Assembly: GCA_015231175.1 (NCBI GenBank)
Contig: JADGBZ010000030.1
Coordinates: 1 to 39,363 of the forward strand
From: Magnetococcales bacterium
GTDB taxonomy: Bacteria; Pseudomonadota; Magnetococcia; Magnetococcales; DC0425bin3
Direction: 5' to 3'
Length of the DNA stretch: 39,363 bases
The notes beneath the pieces are model-generated. The model searched no databases and had not been told where the DNA came from. It worked only from the letters and a program-made list of their open reading frames with translations. Each line of letters opens with the position of its first letter. Position 1 is the stretch's first letter. The position numbers and the translations under genes were made by a program. Shown in pieces: positions 32,976-39,363 of this stretch.

Positions 32976-34367
32976 ATGCCCACGACATTTCATTTACCCG
33001 AACTTGGGGAGAACATTCACGGTGGCGATCTGGTCCGGGTGACGGTCGCCGTCGGCGACCGGATCGCCCCCGGGGATCCGGTGCTGGAGGTCGAGACCGA
33101 CAAGGCCGTCATCGAAGTACCCGCCAATCTGAGCGGTACCGTGCTGGAGATTCTGGTCAAACCCGGTACCAAGATTCAGGTCGGACAGGCCATCTTGCAG
33201 GTGGAGCCCCTGGCGGAATCTCTCGCCCCTTCTGTCCCTGTCCCGGCTGCCCCGGCTGCGGCGCAATCACCGGAGCCTGTTCCTTCGTCTGTTCCTGTCC
33301 ATTCCCCTCCCGCACTCCCCCCCTCTCTCCCCGCCACTCCGAGCGCTCTCCCGCCTGCGCCTGCCACCGCCACGGGGGGGTCCACCCCTGCTGCCCCGGC
33401 AAAGGGCAACGCAGCACCGGGCTTGTATCGTGGTCCGGTCCCGGCTTCCCCTTCGGTACGTCGGGAGGCGCGGGAGCTGGGGGTTGACATCCGGGAGGTG
33501 GCAGGCAGCGGGCCGCATGGCCGCATCACGCTGGCGGATGTACGGCAACACGTCCGCCGCACCATGCAGCGCCCATCCGCCTCCGCCCCTGCCTCCCTTG
33601 TCACCGGCCATGCCGATCCAACCTTTCCCCGCCACGGGCCGTTGCCGGATTTTTCCCGTTGGGGCGTGGTGACCTCGGAACCCATGAGCAACGTGCGGCG
33701 CACCACGGCCACACATCTGGCGGCGACGTGGAACACCATCCCCCAGGTCACGGGTCATGATCGTGCCGATATCACCGATCTGGAGGCCGTGCGCAAAAAG
33801 TTGTCCGCTGATCTGAGCAGGCGCGAGGGCGTCTCCCTCACCCTGACGGCCATCCTGGTCAAGGTGGTTGCCACGGCTTTGCGCCTGTTTCCCAACTTCA
33901 ATGCCGCTGTGGATATGACCCGGCAGGAGATCGTCCGCAAACACTACATCCACATCGGCATTGCCGTCGATACCCCCCACGGCCTTCTGGTGCCGGTGTT
34001 GCGGGATGCCGGGCAAAAAAATCTGACCCGTATCGCCACGGAGTTGGCCGAGTTGTCCGCACGCGCCCGGGCGCGCAAGTTGAAGCCGGAAGAGATGCAG
34101 GGCGGTTGCTTCACCATCTCCAATCTGGGTGGCATAGGCGGCACCGGGTTCACGCCGATCATCAACTATCCAGAGGTGGCGATCCTGGGGGTTTCGCAGG
34201 GGCGCATGGAGCCGGTGTATGGCGAAGGTGGTTTCCAACCCCGGCTCGTATTACCCCTCTCCCTCTCCTACGACCATCGTCTCATCGATGGCGGGGATGG
34301 AACCCGCTTCCTGCGCTGGATTCGGGAGGCCCTGGAACAACCCTTGCTGCTGCTGATGGAGGGGTGA
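32976..34367 (+). CDS. Dihydrolipoamide acyltransferase (2-oxoacid dehydrogenase E2)
   Basis: 463 residues. Residues 1-76 are a lipoyl domain with the lipoylated Lys43 in VEVETDKAVIEVPANL. A Pro/Ala linker and an E1/E3-binding domain follow (SVRREARELGVDIREVAGSG then RITLADVRQHV, about 158-195). The C-terminal catalytic domain ends in LSLSYDHRLIDGGDGTRFLR with the active-site His and Asp. It passes the acyl group to CoA. No E1 or E3 lies in the window, so which complex it serves (pyruvate, 2-oxoglutarate or branched-chain) is not shown. AAGGA at 32960s is a distant ribosome-binding site. A hairpin follows the stop. Confidence 0.92.
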   Translation: MPTTFHLPELGENIHGGDLVRVTVAVGDRIAPGDPVLEVETDKAVIEVPANLSGTVLEILVKPGTKIQVGQAILQVEPLAESLAPSVPVPAAPAAAQSPEPVPSSVPVHSPPALPPSLPATPSALPPAPATATGGSTPAAPAKGNAAPGLYRGPVPASPSVRREARELGVDIREVAGSGPHGRITLADVRQHVRRTMQRPSASAPASLVTGHADPTFPRHGPLPDFSRWGVVTSEPMSNVRRTTATHLAATWNTIPQVTGHDRADITDLEAVRKKLSADLSRREGVSLTLTAILVKVVATALRLFPNFNAAVDMTRQEIVRKHYIHIGIAVDTPHGLLVPVLRDAGQKNLTRIATELAELSARARARKLKPEEMQGGCFTISNLGGIGGTGFTPIINYPEVAILGVSQGRMEPVYGEGGFQPRLVLPLSLSYDHRLIDGGDGTRFLRWIREALEQPLLLLMEG

Positions 34368-34378
34368 TGCTGGTACCG

Positions 34379-34399
34379 CCCCCGGTTCGTCTCCGGGGG
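34379..34399 (+). terminator. Strong hairpin after the E2 gene
   Basis: CCCCCGG, seven-base loop, CCGGGGG, followed by TTGG. The stem is very stable but there is only a two-base T run, so it is a probable rather than certain terminator. It marks the border to the AT-rich cassette. Confidence 0.55.
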
Positions 34400-34428
34400 T
34401 TGGACGGCCCGGATATATGTAAGATATT
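34400..34428 (+). promoter_or_regulatory. Possible promoter of the NdpA-like cassette
   Basis: TTGGAC, a 17-base spacer and GATATT, about 105 bases before the GTG start, in a sharply AT-rich stretch directly after the E2 hairpin. Both hexamers are partial matches. Confidence 0.4.
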
Positions 34429-34531
34429 CTTTTCATATGGCAAACTAAAAAATAACGGTGAGGGGTGGGGCGGGATGTGAGAGACTCGGCGGGTACTCTC
34501 TGGCACATTCAAACAACCCGTGAGGCAAGCC

Positions 34532-35539
34532 GTGGAAATAAATCAGGCCATCGTTCACCTGATCGAGAAGGACCGAAACGCCTCGGCTAAATTGCAACTT
34601 CGCCATGCAACGATACCGGTTACTAACCGGTTGCACCATTTGGGTGAGGCAATCCTCAAGGTCTATAACGACAAGACAGGCAAGATTTATGGGACGTTTC
34701 ATGACAATCCGGCAAGCTATCCTTTTCAGGGTTTTCTTGCAAATTACATGAACGGAAACGACAGCTTTACCTCTTTCACGCATCAAGCCATGAACCATTT
34801 GAAAGTCATTATTGATCGCGTTAATTTTGCCACAGGTGGTTACGTTCTGTTTATTCATTATACTCAATCCGCAAATGATTACCTGTTTATTGTCATCCTT
34901 CACGATACATTTGGGGCCGGTGTTGATCGAGACACATTAAACCTAAGAGAGGCTGACCATTTAGATATCTCTAAACTTCACATGGCGGCGCGAGTTAACT
35001 ATTCGTTCATCAGAGCATCCGAACATGATGTAAAATATCTCTCTGCTGTAAAAGGTCGGGGGGCAGATGATGTGGCACGATACTTTATTGAATTTATAGG
35101 ATGTAATGATATCACTAACCCTAAAACTCAAACCAGAAATTTATTGCAAGCAGTCAAAGATTACTGTAATCAAAGAGGGTTTGGCGATACTGACATTCAG
35201 AAGTTAAAAAAAGATGTTTTCTGTTATTGTGAAGAACGAAGAATAAAAGGCGAGCCCGTCTACCTGGAAAGTTTGGCCAGGCATATTGACCCTGACGATC
35301 CAGATCGATTCCTGATCATAGCAAACTCCGAAAAGTATGCGATTGATGACGGTTTCAACCCTGACCGAGAGGCATTGAGGCGTCTTAAGTATATTAAATA
35401 TAATGGAGATATCAGCATTTCTTTTCCCATGGAAATGTTGGGAAACAAGGTGCAATACAAGGACGGAATATTAACTTTTCTCGATATTCCGGTAGGCCTG
35501 CGTCAGCAATTGGAAAACGACAGCAATGAGCGATTCTGA
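34532..35539 (+). CDS. Nucleoid-associated protein, YejK/NdpA family
   Basis: 335 residues, the same length as E. coli YejK, when started at GTG 34532 (GAGG site 6 bases upstream; GTG 34520 also in frame). VEINQAIVHLIEKD matches the YejK start. GGYVLFIHYTQSANDYLFIV, LDISKLHMAARVNYS, then DVKYLSAVKGRGADDVARYF and FIGCNDITNPKTQTRNLLQA are the conserved blocks. YejK proteins bind chromosomal DNA. The gene is AT-rich compared with its neighbours and overlaps the next start by 14 bases, so it works with that membrane protein rather than with housekeeping genes. Confidence 0.87.
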   Translation: MEINQAIVHLIEKDRNASAKLQLRHATIPVTNRLHHLGEAILKVYNDKTGKIYGTFHDNPASYPFQGFLANYMNGNDSFTSFTHQAMNHLKVIIDRVNFATGGYVLFIHYTQSANDYLFIVILHDTFGAGVDRDTLNLREADHLDISKLHMAARVNYSFIRASEHDVKYLSAVKGRGADDVARYFIEFIGCNDITNPKTQTRNLLQAVKDYCNQRGFGDTDIQKLKKDVFCYCEERRIKGEPVYLESLARHIDPDDPDRFLIIANSEKYAIDDGFNPDREALRRLKYIKYNGDISISFPMEMLGNKVQYKDGILTFLDIPVGLRQQLENDSNERF

Positions 35540-36764
35540 TGCACAAAAATTCGCCCTAATGGTCCGAGGGGTGCGGGCTCTACAAAATGTCCAATGGGAT
35601 AAAGGACATCCGACGGGGGTGTTTTTCTTAGACGATGCTAATTATGCTTTATTTTTAGAATTAGATCAATCGGGGATCCTGGATGATGTGGATGCTAACG
35701 GGGTATATCTCCCTGAAAAAATCAAGTCAGGCTGCAATGCAAGCATCTCTCTTGTCGTAGACAAAAGACGTGGCAGTTATTTTGCTGAGGATATGGATGA
35801 TTTTTTAAAGAGTCACGATCATATTTTTGCTCCACCCGGGGAGTTCTACATAGGATGCGTCGACTATTGGTTGAAAGACGATAACACACCAGCAGAAATA
35901 CAAACATATTTCCATGTTGTGGATTTGGCAAGCGCCTTGGAAAAAGCTTGCGACCACTCGATTCGTGAACCACACAGTATGAATCTCATTTTTTTGGACT
36001 CAGAAAAGCTCGAATTGCCAATAAAATACGACAAGTCATTACTTATTGATGAACTCCCATTTAATGTTTTCCAAGATTTTTTGAAAGATGATGCGCACAA
36101 AGAAGAACGCAAACGTATACTAAAATCTGTTTTTTTGGAACGACTCAGAAGCATACCTACACAAGAAAGATTCCCTTACCTCTTGCGCCACTTGGATGAG
36201 ATCGTCCAAGCCATGCAAGACCGGTTTCACGTTGCGGTTAGTGGATTTTCTTTTGAAAAAATTCGCAATGAGTTGGAAGAGAGAAAGTTAAAATTTTTAA
36301 GCGAATACAATAAAGTAATATCTGAAATCCATAATAAAATTCTTGTTGTCCCTGTTTCTTTGGTGTTGTCTGGCCTGAAAATGGAGAGAAAGCCCGAAGC
36401 AATCTTACAAAATGTTCTTATTCTAACAAGTGTATTTATCTTTTCCTTTCTCATGACTATCCTGTTATTTAATCAGAGGCACACATTAGAAGCCATTCGT
36501 AGCGAAGCACGCTTGCAAGAGTCTAGATTGAAAGAAAACTTTTCCGCATTTTTTGATAAATTAAGAGAGCATTATGAGGAATTAGAAAAGCGTTATCAGA
36601 GACAAAATTCCCTTCTTACGTGGTTTATTTTTTCTGTATGGTTTGTATTTTTTGTTAGTTTAGGTATATTTTTATATTACACCGATTTAAAAGTTATTTA
36701 TGAATTATCCTACCGCTTATTGTTCAAGGTCCAGATTATTCTCGCAAGCAAAATCTGCGTCTGA
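35526..36764 (+). CDS. Two-TM coiled-coil protein, partner of the NdpA-like protein
   Basis: 412 residues, unknown family. Residues 1-290 are soluble, charged and mixed alpha/beta. TM1 is about 295-315 (VLILTSVFIFSFLMTILLF), then a helical, probable coiled-coil segment (316-363, rich in Glu/Arg/Leu) and TM2 at about 364-385 (LTWFIFSVWFVFFVSLGIFL). So the 48-residue coiled coil would face the side opposite the N-terminal domain, or both TMs form a hairpin. ATG 35526 overlaps the NdpA-like gene by 14 bases, so the two are translationally coupled. Same AT-rich composition. A membrane effector role is possible but unproven. Confidence 0.72.
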   Translation: MSDSDAQKFALMVRGVRALQNVQWDKGHPTGVFFLDDANYALFLELDQSGILDDVDANGVYLPEKIKSGCNASISLVVDKRRGSYFAEDMDDFLKSHDHIFAPPGEFYIGCVDYWLKDDNTPAEIQTYFHVVDLASALEKACDHSIREPHSMNLIFLDSEKLELPIKYDKSLLIDELPFNVFQDFLKDDAHKEERKRILKSVFLERLRSIPTQERFPYLLRHLDEIVQAMQDRFHVAVSGFSFEKIRNELEERKLKFLSEYNKVISEIHNKILVVPVSLVLSGLKMERKPEAILQNVLILTSVFIFSFLMTILLFNQRHTLEAIRSEARLQESRLKENFSAFFDKLREHYEELEKRYQRQNSLLTWFIFSVWFVFFVSLGIFLYYTDLKVIYELSYRLLFKVQIILASKICV

Positions 36765-36821
36765 CCCATCCGGTCACCAGCCCCTGGACCCCAACTCCCA
36801 GATTCATAGGACACCTCGCCC

Positions 36822-37445
36822 ATGACAACCTGCCCCACCCACCGCCACGACAAGGTCGATACCTATTTTCAAGAATATGTTCAGGCATTGCTGCACGGTC
36901 TGCATCTGCTCGATCAGGCCACCCTGAGCCGCGTCTGTGATACCCTGGTCGGACTTTACCGACGCGGGGGGAAGCTGTTTGTCTGTGGCAACGGCGGCTC
37001 TGCGGCCATCTCCAACCATCTGCTTTGTGACCACCTGAAAGGAGTCCGCACCGACACTGGGCTGCTTCCCAAGGTAATCAGCCTGAGCACCAATCTGGAG
37101 ATCATCACAGCCATTGCCAACGACATCTCCTATGCGGATGTTTTTGTCTACCAGTTGGCTTCCCTGGCTGCGCCGCAGGATGTTTTGCTCACCATAAGCG
37201 CTTCGGGCGATTCGGAAAATATTGTTCGGGCGGTGCAGTGGGCGCGGGAGCATGCCGTGACCACCATGGCCTTGACCGGCTTTGCCGGGGGGCGCAGTGC
37301 CCAGCTTGCCGATTTCAACCTTCACATCCCGGTCGCAAACTATGGTATTGTCGAGGATGCGCATCAGGCCATTATGCATATTCTGGCGCAATTTATCCGT
37401 CAGTGGCACATGAACCCGGAAACCGTGGCCAAGAGAAAGTTTTGA
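36822..37445 (+). CDS. SIS-domain sugar-phosphate isomerase, GmhA-like
   Basis: 207 residues. KLFVCGNGGSAAISNHLLCD is the SIS/GmhA signature (GxGGS), LTISASGDSENIVRAVQWAR is the second phosphate-binding block, and EDAHQAIMHIL the C-terminal helix with the conserved Glu/His. Closest by eye to GmhA (sedoheptulose-7-phosphate isomerase) or DiaA. An adjacent HAD phosphatase suggests a sugar-phosphate pathway rather than replication control. The sequence returns to GC-rich composition here, outside the AT-rich cassette. Confidence 0.85.
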   Translation: MTTCPTHRHDKVDTYFQEYVQALLHGLHLLDQATLSRVCDTLVGLYRRGGKLFVCGNGGSAAISNHLLCDHLKGVRTDTGLLPKVISLSTNLEIITAIANDISYADVFVYQLASLAAPQDVLLTISASGDSENIVRAVQWAREHAVTTMALTGFAGGRSAQLADFNLHIPVANYGIVEDAHQAIMHILAQFIRQWHMNPETVAKRKF

Positions 37446-37457
37446 GAGAAAGTTTTG
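37432..37457 (+). repeat. 13-bp tandem duplication at a gene junction
   Basis: AGAGAAAGTTTTG occurs twice in a row (37432-37444, 37445-37457), spanning the GmhA-like stop codon. The second copy supplies the purine-rich region before the HAD start. Confidence 0.85.
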
Positions 37458-37460
37458 AAC

Positions 37461-38303
37461 GTGACCCAGCCCAACCGTCTTTTGCTTTGTACCGACATGG
37501 ACCGGACGCTTTTGCCCAATGGTCATCCGCCGGAGTTGCCCGGGGTGCGTGATTTGTTCCGTGCCCTGGTCAGTCGCCCGGAGGTCACTTTGGCCTATGT
37601 GAGCGGGCGCAACCGGGCGCAGATGATGGAGGCGGTGGCCGAGTATGGCGTGCCGCCGCCGGATTATGCGATTTGTGATGTGGGGGCCACCATTTTTCGG
37701 ATCGAAGATATATCCTGGCACCCCTGGGAGGCCTGGAACGGGACCATTGCACCAGCCTGGCAGGGGTTGAGCAGTTGGGATATCGAGCCTTTGCTCCGGG
37801 GCATATCGGGGATTTGGAAGCAGCCGGAGGCCAACCAGAACACCCACAAACTCAGTTATCATGCCGATCCAACCGCCGATGCTGCTGCCTTGCGTGCAAA
37901 GATTCAGGCCACGCTGCATCCCCGGGGTATTCGCACCTCGATTGTGTGGAGTATTGACGATCTGGATCATATCGGCATGTTGGACATCATGCCGGAGGGG
38001 TCGTCCAAGTTGCATGCCATTTTGTTTCTCATGCAGCAGTTGGGTTTTGCGGCTGGGGAGATGGTGTTTGCCGGAGACAGCGGCAATGATTTGGATGTGT
38101 TGTGCAGTCCTCTCCCATCCGTACTGGTCGCCAATGCCCAGGAGGGTGTGCGCCGGGAGGCGATGGAGCGGACCCGGATCGACCACCATGCCGACGCCTT
38201 GTATTTGGCCTGTGGGGGATTGCGGGGTTTGAACGGCAACTATGCTGCCGGCATTCTTGAGGGTGTGGTGCATTATCACCCTCATGCTGCCGCGTGGTTT
38301 TGA
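37461..38303 (+). CDS. HAD-superfamily phosphatase (sucrose-phosphatase-like subfamily)
   Basis: 280 residues from GTG 37461, preceded by GAGAGAAAG (TTG 37455 is also in frame). LLLCTDMDRTLLPNG is the HAD motif I (DxDxT), LAYVSGRNR motif II, and VFAGDSGNDLDVL motif IV, with a C2-type cap as in sucrose-6-phosphate and mannosyl-3-phosphoglycerate phosphatases. Substrate not readable. Paired with the GmhA-like gene; a sugar-phosphate pathway is likely. Confidence 0.82.
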   Translation: MTQPNRLLLCTDMDRTLLPNGHPPELPGVRDLFRALVSRPEVTLAYVSGRNRAQMMEAVAEYGVPPPDYAICDVGATIFRIEDISWHPWEAWNGTIAPAWQGLSSWDIEPLLRGISGIWKQPEANQNTHKLSYHADPTADAAALRAKIQATLHPRGIRTSIVWSIDDLDHIGMLDIMPEGSSKLHAILFLMQQLGFAAGEMVFAGDSGNDLDVLCSPLPSVLVANAQEGVRREAMERTRIDHHADALYLACGGLRGLNGNYAAGILEGVVHYHPHAAAWF

Positions 38304-38320
38304 CGAAAGCGGGTCGGCGT

Positions 38321-38683
38321 ATGCCTACGTGGAGCAACACGCTTTGGGATTTGGTTTTGGCGAGTCCGGTTGAAGAGGAGCGTCGTCAGAATGGGCGCGC
38401 CGACTCCGTGGACCGACGCCGGAATGCTCGTTATGGTTTTTTTCATCCGGTTACTTTGGTGACCGAGGCCGGGCTGCGTCTTTCGGGTTATTCCCGGAAC
38501 GCCAGCCTGAATGGGTTGTTCATGATTCCCATGCAGGATGCGGGCAGTCTTTTGGTGCATTTTTCGGATGTTGTACATGCCGGGGAGAAGGCTCTCCTGG
38601 TTTTTCCCGAGGGTGAGCAGTCGATTGAGTTTTCTTGTCGGGTGGTGCGGGCGACGAAGAAGGGGATTGCCTTGATTTGGTAG
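38321..38683 (+). CDS. PilZ-domain protein
   Basis: 120 residues. RRRNARYGFFHPVTLVT then SRNASLNGLFMIPM are the RxxxR and N/DxSxxG halves of the PilZ cyclic-di-GMP site. A single-domain PilZ protein of this size usually acts as a c-di-GMP receptor for motility or surface polysaccharide. ATG 38321 is preceded by a weak GAAAGCGGG; GTG 38294, overlapping the HAD stop, is possible. Confidence 0.8.
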   Translation: MPTWSNTLWDLVLASPVEEERRQNGRADSVDRRRNARYGFFHPVTLVTEAGLRLSGYSRNASLNGLFMIPMQDAGSLLVHFSDVVHAGEKALLVFPEGEQSIEFSCRVVRATKKGIALIW

Positions 38684-38707
38684 GGGGAATCGGAGGACAA
38701 AAAAAAT

Positions 38708-38866
38708 GAATTGGGGTCCAGGGGGCTGGCTCCCTGGCGGGTCAAGGGCAGCGCCCTTGCGGGGTCCGGGGCAGCGCCCCGCCTGGTGTTCTTTGTACGC
38801 CCCCCCCCATTTTTTTCCTGCGGGGTCCGGGGCAGCGCCCCGCCAAGCCGCCCGCAAGGGCAACGT
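38708..38866. repeat. Palindrome-rich GC repeat element
   Basis: About 160 non-coding bases made of short perfect hairpins: CAAGGGC-AGC-GCCCTTG (38743-38759) and CGGGGC-AGC-GCCCCG in two copies (38767-38781 and again in the unit at 38819-38844; a 26-bp unit repeated 61 bases apart). It begins TTGGGGTCCAGGGGGCTGGC, shared with repeats R1/R2, so it is a relative of them. Confidence 0.8.
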
Positions 38867-39271
38867 TCAAGATGGAGAACCGGTCTCCTCCCATTCGGCC
38901 AAGGCTTGATCTATTTCTTGCAGTATTGACACAATTTTTGCTTCTGGCCCGCGCCCAACCTCCCGTAAATACTCCCCATACTTCCGACGCATCATCTGCA
39001 TCTTCCCCCCAAACGCCTCCGGCCACCGCTTGAAGTACGGCCACAGCGTCAATACCGCCTCCTCGGCTGCTTTCACAGCTTCCTCGCGACGGCCAAGATC
39101 ACTCAACCAACTGGACTGGTTGTTCAGAGAAGAAGCCAAATCAGGCAAAAACGCAGCAGGACGGGAAGCAGATAAATCACGCCGTATCCCAACGGCCTCC
39201 GCAATCGCAACCAACGCCTCCTCGCGGCGGCCAAGATCACTCAACCCATTGGACAGGTTGTTCAGAGAAGA
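38867..39271 (-). pseudogene. Tetratricopeptide-repeat protein, 3' fragment interrupted by an IS end
   Basis: Translated in this frame are two repeats with SSLNNLSNGLSDLGRREEAL and SSLNNQSSWLSDLGRREEAV, then a C-terminal tail ending EEWEETGSPS-like (ALAEWEETGSPS). Such repeats belong to the large TPR proteins often fused to NTPase or protease domains. Alignment of the two repeat units to each other fails abruptly at base 39272, where unrelated DNA starts; the reading frame stays open by chance but upstream of that point the translation is not TPR. So the rest of the gene was probably displaced by an insertion; a start at 39280 would not be genuine. Confidence 0.65.
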
Positions 39272-39363
39272 GTAGTGCATCTGTTTGGTTGATCGAGTAG
39301 AATCCGCAAGGGTGTTCCATTTGCCAAGGAGGGTATGATGGCTATCGTGGATGTTCGGTGTCC
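39272..39363 (+). mobile_element. Left end of an IS1-family insertion sequence (partial)
   Basis: From 39272 the sequence departs from the TPR gene. After 60 bases there is AAGGAGGG (39326-39333) and then ATG 39335/39338 opening MAIVDVRCP, cut by the window edge. A short N-terminal sequence like MxxVxxxCPxC is how IS1 InsA begins (a zinc ribbon), and in IS1 InsA starts about 60 bases from the left end. The right end and target duplication are outside the window, so the call is provisional. Confidence 0.55.

Noticed and set aside
38758-38844. Two 26-bp copies considered as CRISPR repeats
   Set aside because: Only two units, internally palindromic, matching a dispersed repeat family and with no cas genes nearby.
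39280-39363. Continuation of the TPR reading frame to the window edge
   Set aside because: The frame stays open but the translation (LGKWNTLADSTRSTK) is not TPR-like, and homology between repeat units ends at 39271.

Overview
The window looks like a chromosomal segment of a GC-rich proteobacterium. It has an sigma-E operon beside nadB, rquA, folE2, bacterial-type proS, and a surface-glycan cluster. The dispersed GC-rich repeats and the gene mix would fit a Magnetococcales-like or other alphaproteobacterium-related lineage. That placement is inference; there is no rRNA or other marker here to fix it.

Layout. (1) 312-11761, plus strand: an eleven-gene surface-glycan operon, nearly all genes joined by 4-base stop/start overlaps. 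It holds a NeuD-like acyltransferase, a five-bladed propeller glycosidase-like protein, a WbqC-like protein, a PseF-like nonulosonate cytidylyltransferase, an alpha/beta hydrolase, an asparagine-synthase-like protein, two GT4 glycosyltransferases, two FkbM methyltransferases and a GT-like protein. The nonulosonate synthesis genes would lie upstream, outside the window. A Tat-type msrB follows. (2) 12521-15752, minus strand: a compact operon of unknown function with a HEPN-like protein (broken by an in-frame TAG), a KGGVGR-type ParA/MinD-like ATPase and a second P-loop ATPase. This is the best candidate for an undescribed defence-like or regulatory system. (3) 15856-18995, minus strand: rpoE, a zinc anti-sigma factor, degP/mucD and rpsU, with nadB divergent, as in many proteobacteria. 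(4) 20936-30012, plus strand: a Sel1/low-complexity membrane protein, folE2, proS, a CheX-like protein, a small helical protein and a 957-residue Hsp70/actin-fold protein. Two inverted copies of a dispersed repeat bracket folE2 to the small helical gene.

(5) 30329-34367: rquA (rhodoquinone synthesis), a histone-deacetylase-family protein, cobA (uroporphyrinogen-III methyltransferase) and a stand-alone 2-oxoacid dehydrogenase E2. (6) 34532-36764: an AT-rich two-gene cassette, a YejK/NdpA nucleoid-associated protein overlapping a two-TM coiled-coil protein. It is visibly different in base composition from its surroundings and is the second candidate system. (7) 36822-38683: a GmhA-like sugar isomerase, a HAD phosphatase and a PilZ protein. 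(8) 38700-39363: a palindromic GC-rich repeat, a TPR protein fragment, and what appears to be the left end of an IS1-family element that cuts the TPR gene and runs off the window.

Start codons were chosen from Shine-Dalgarno spacing, overlaps and family length. Function calls rest on motifs read by eye; no database search was run.
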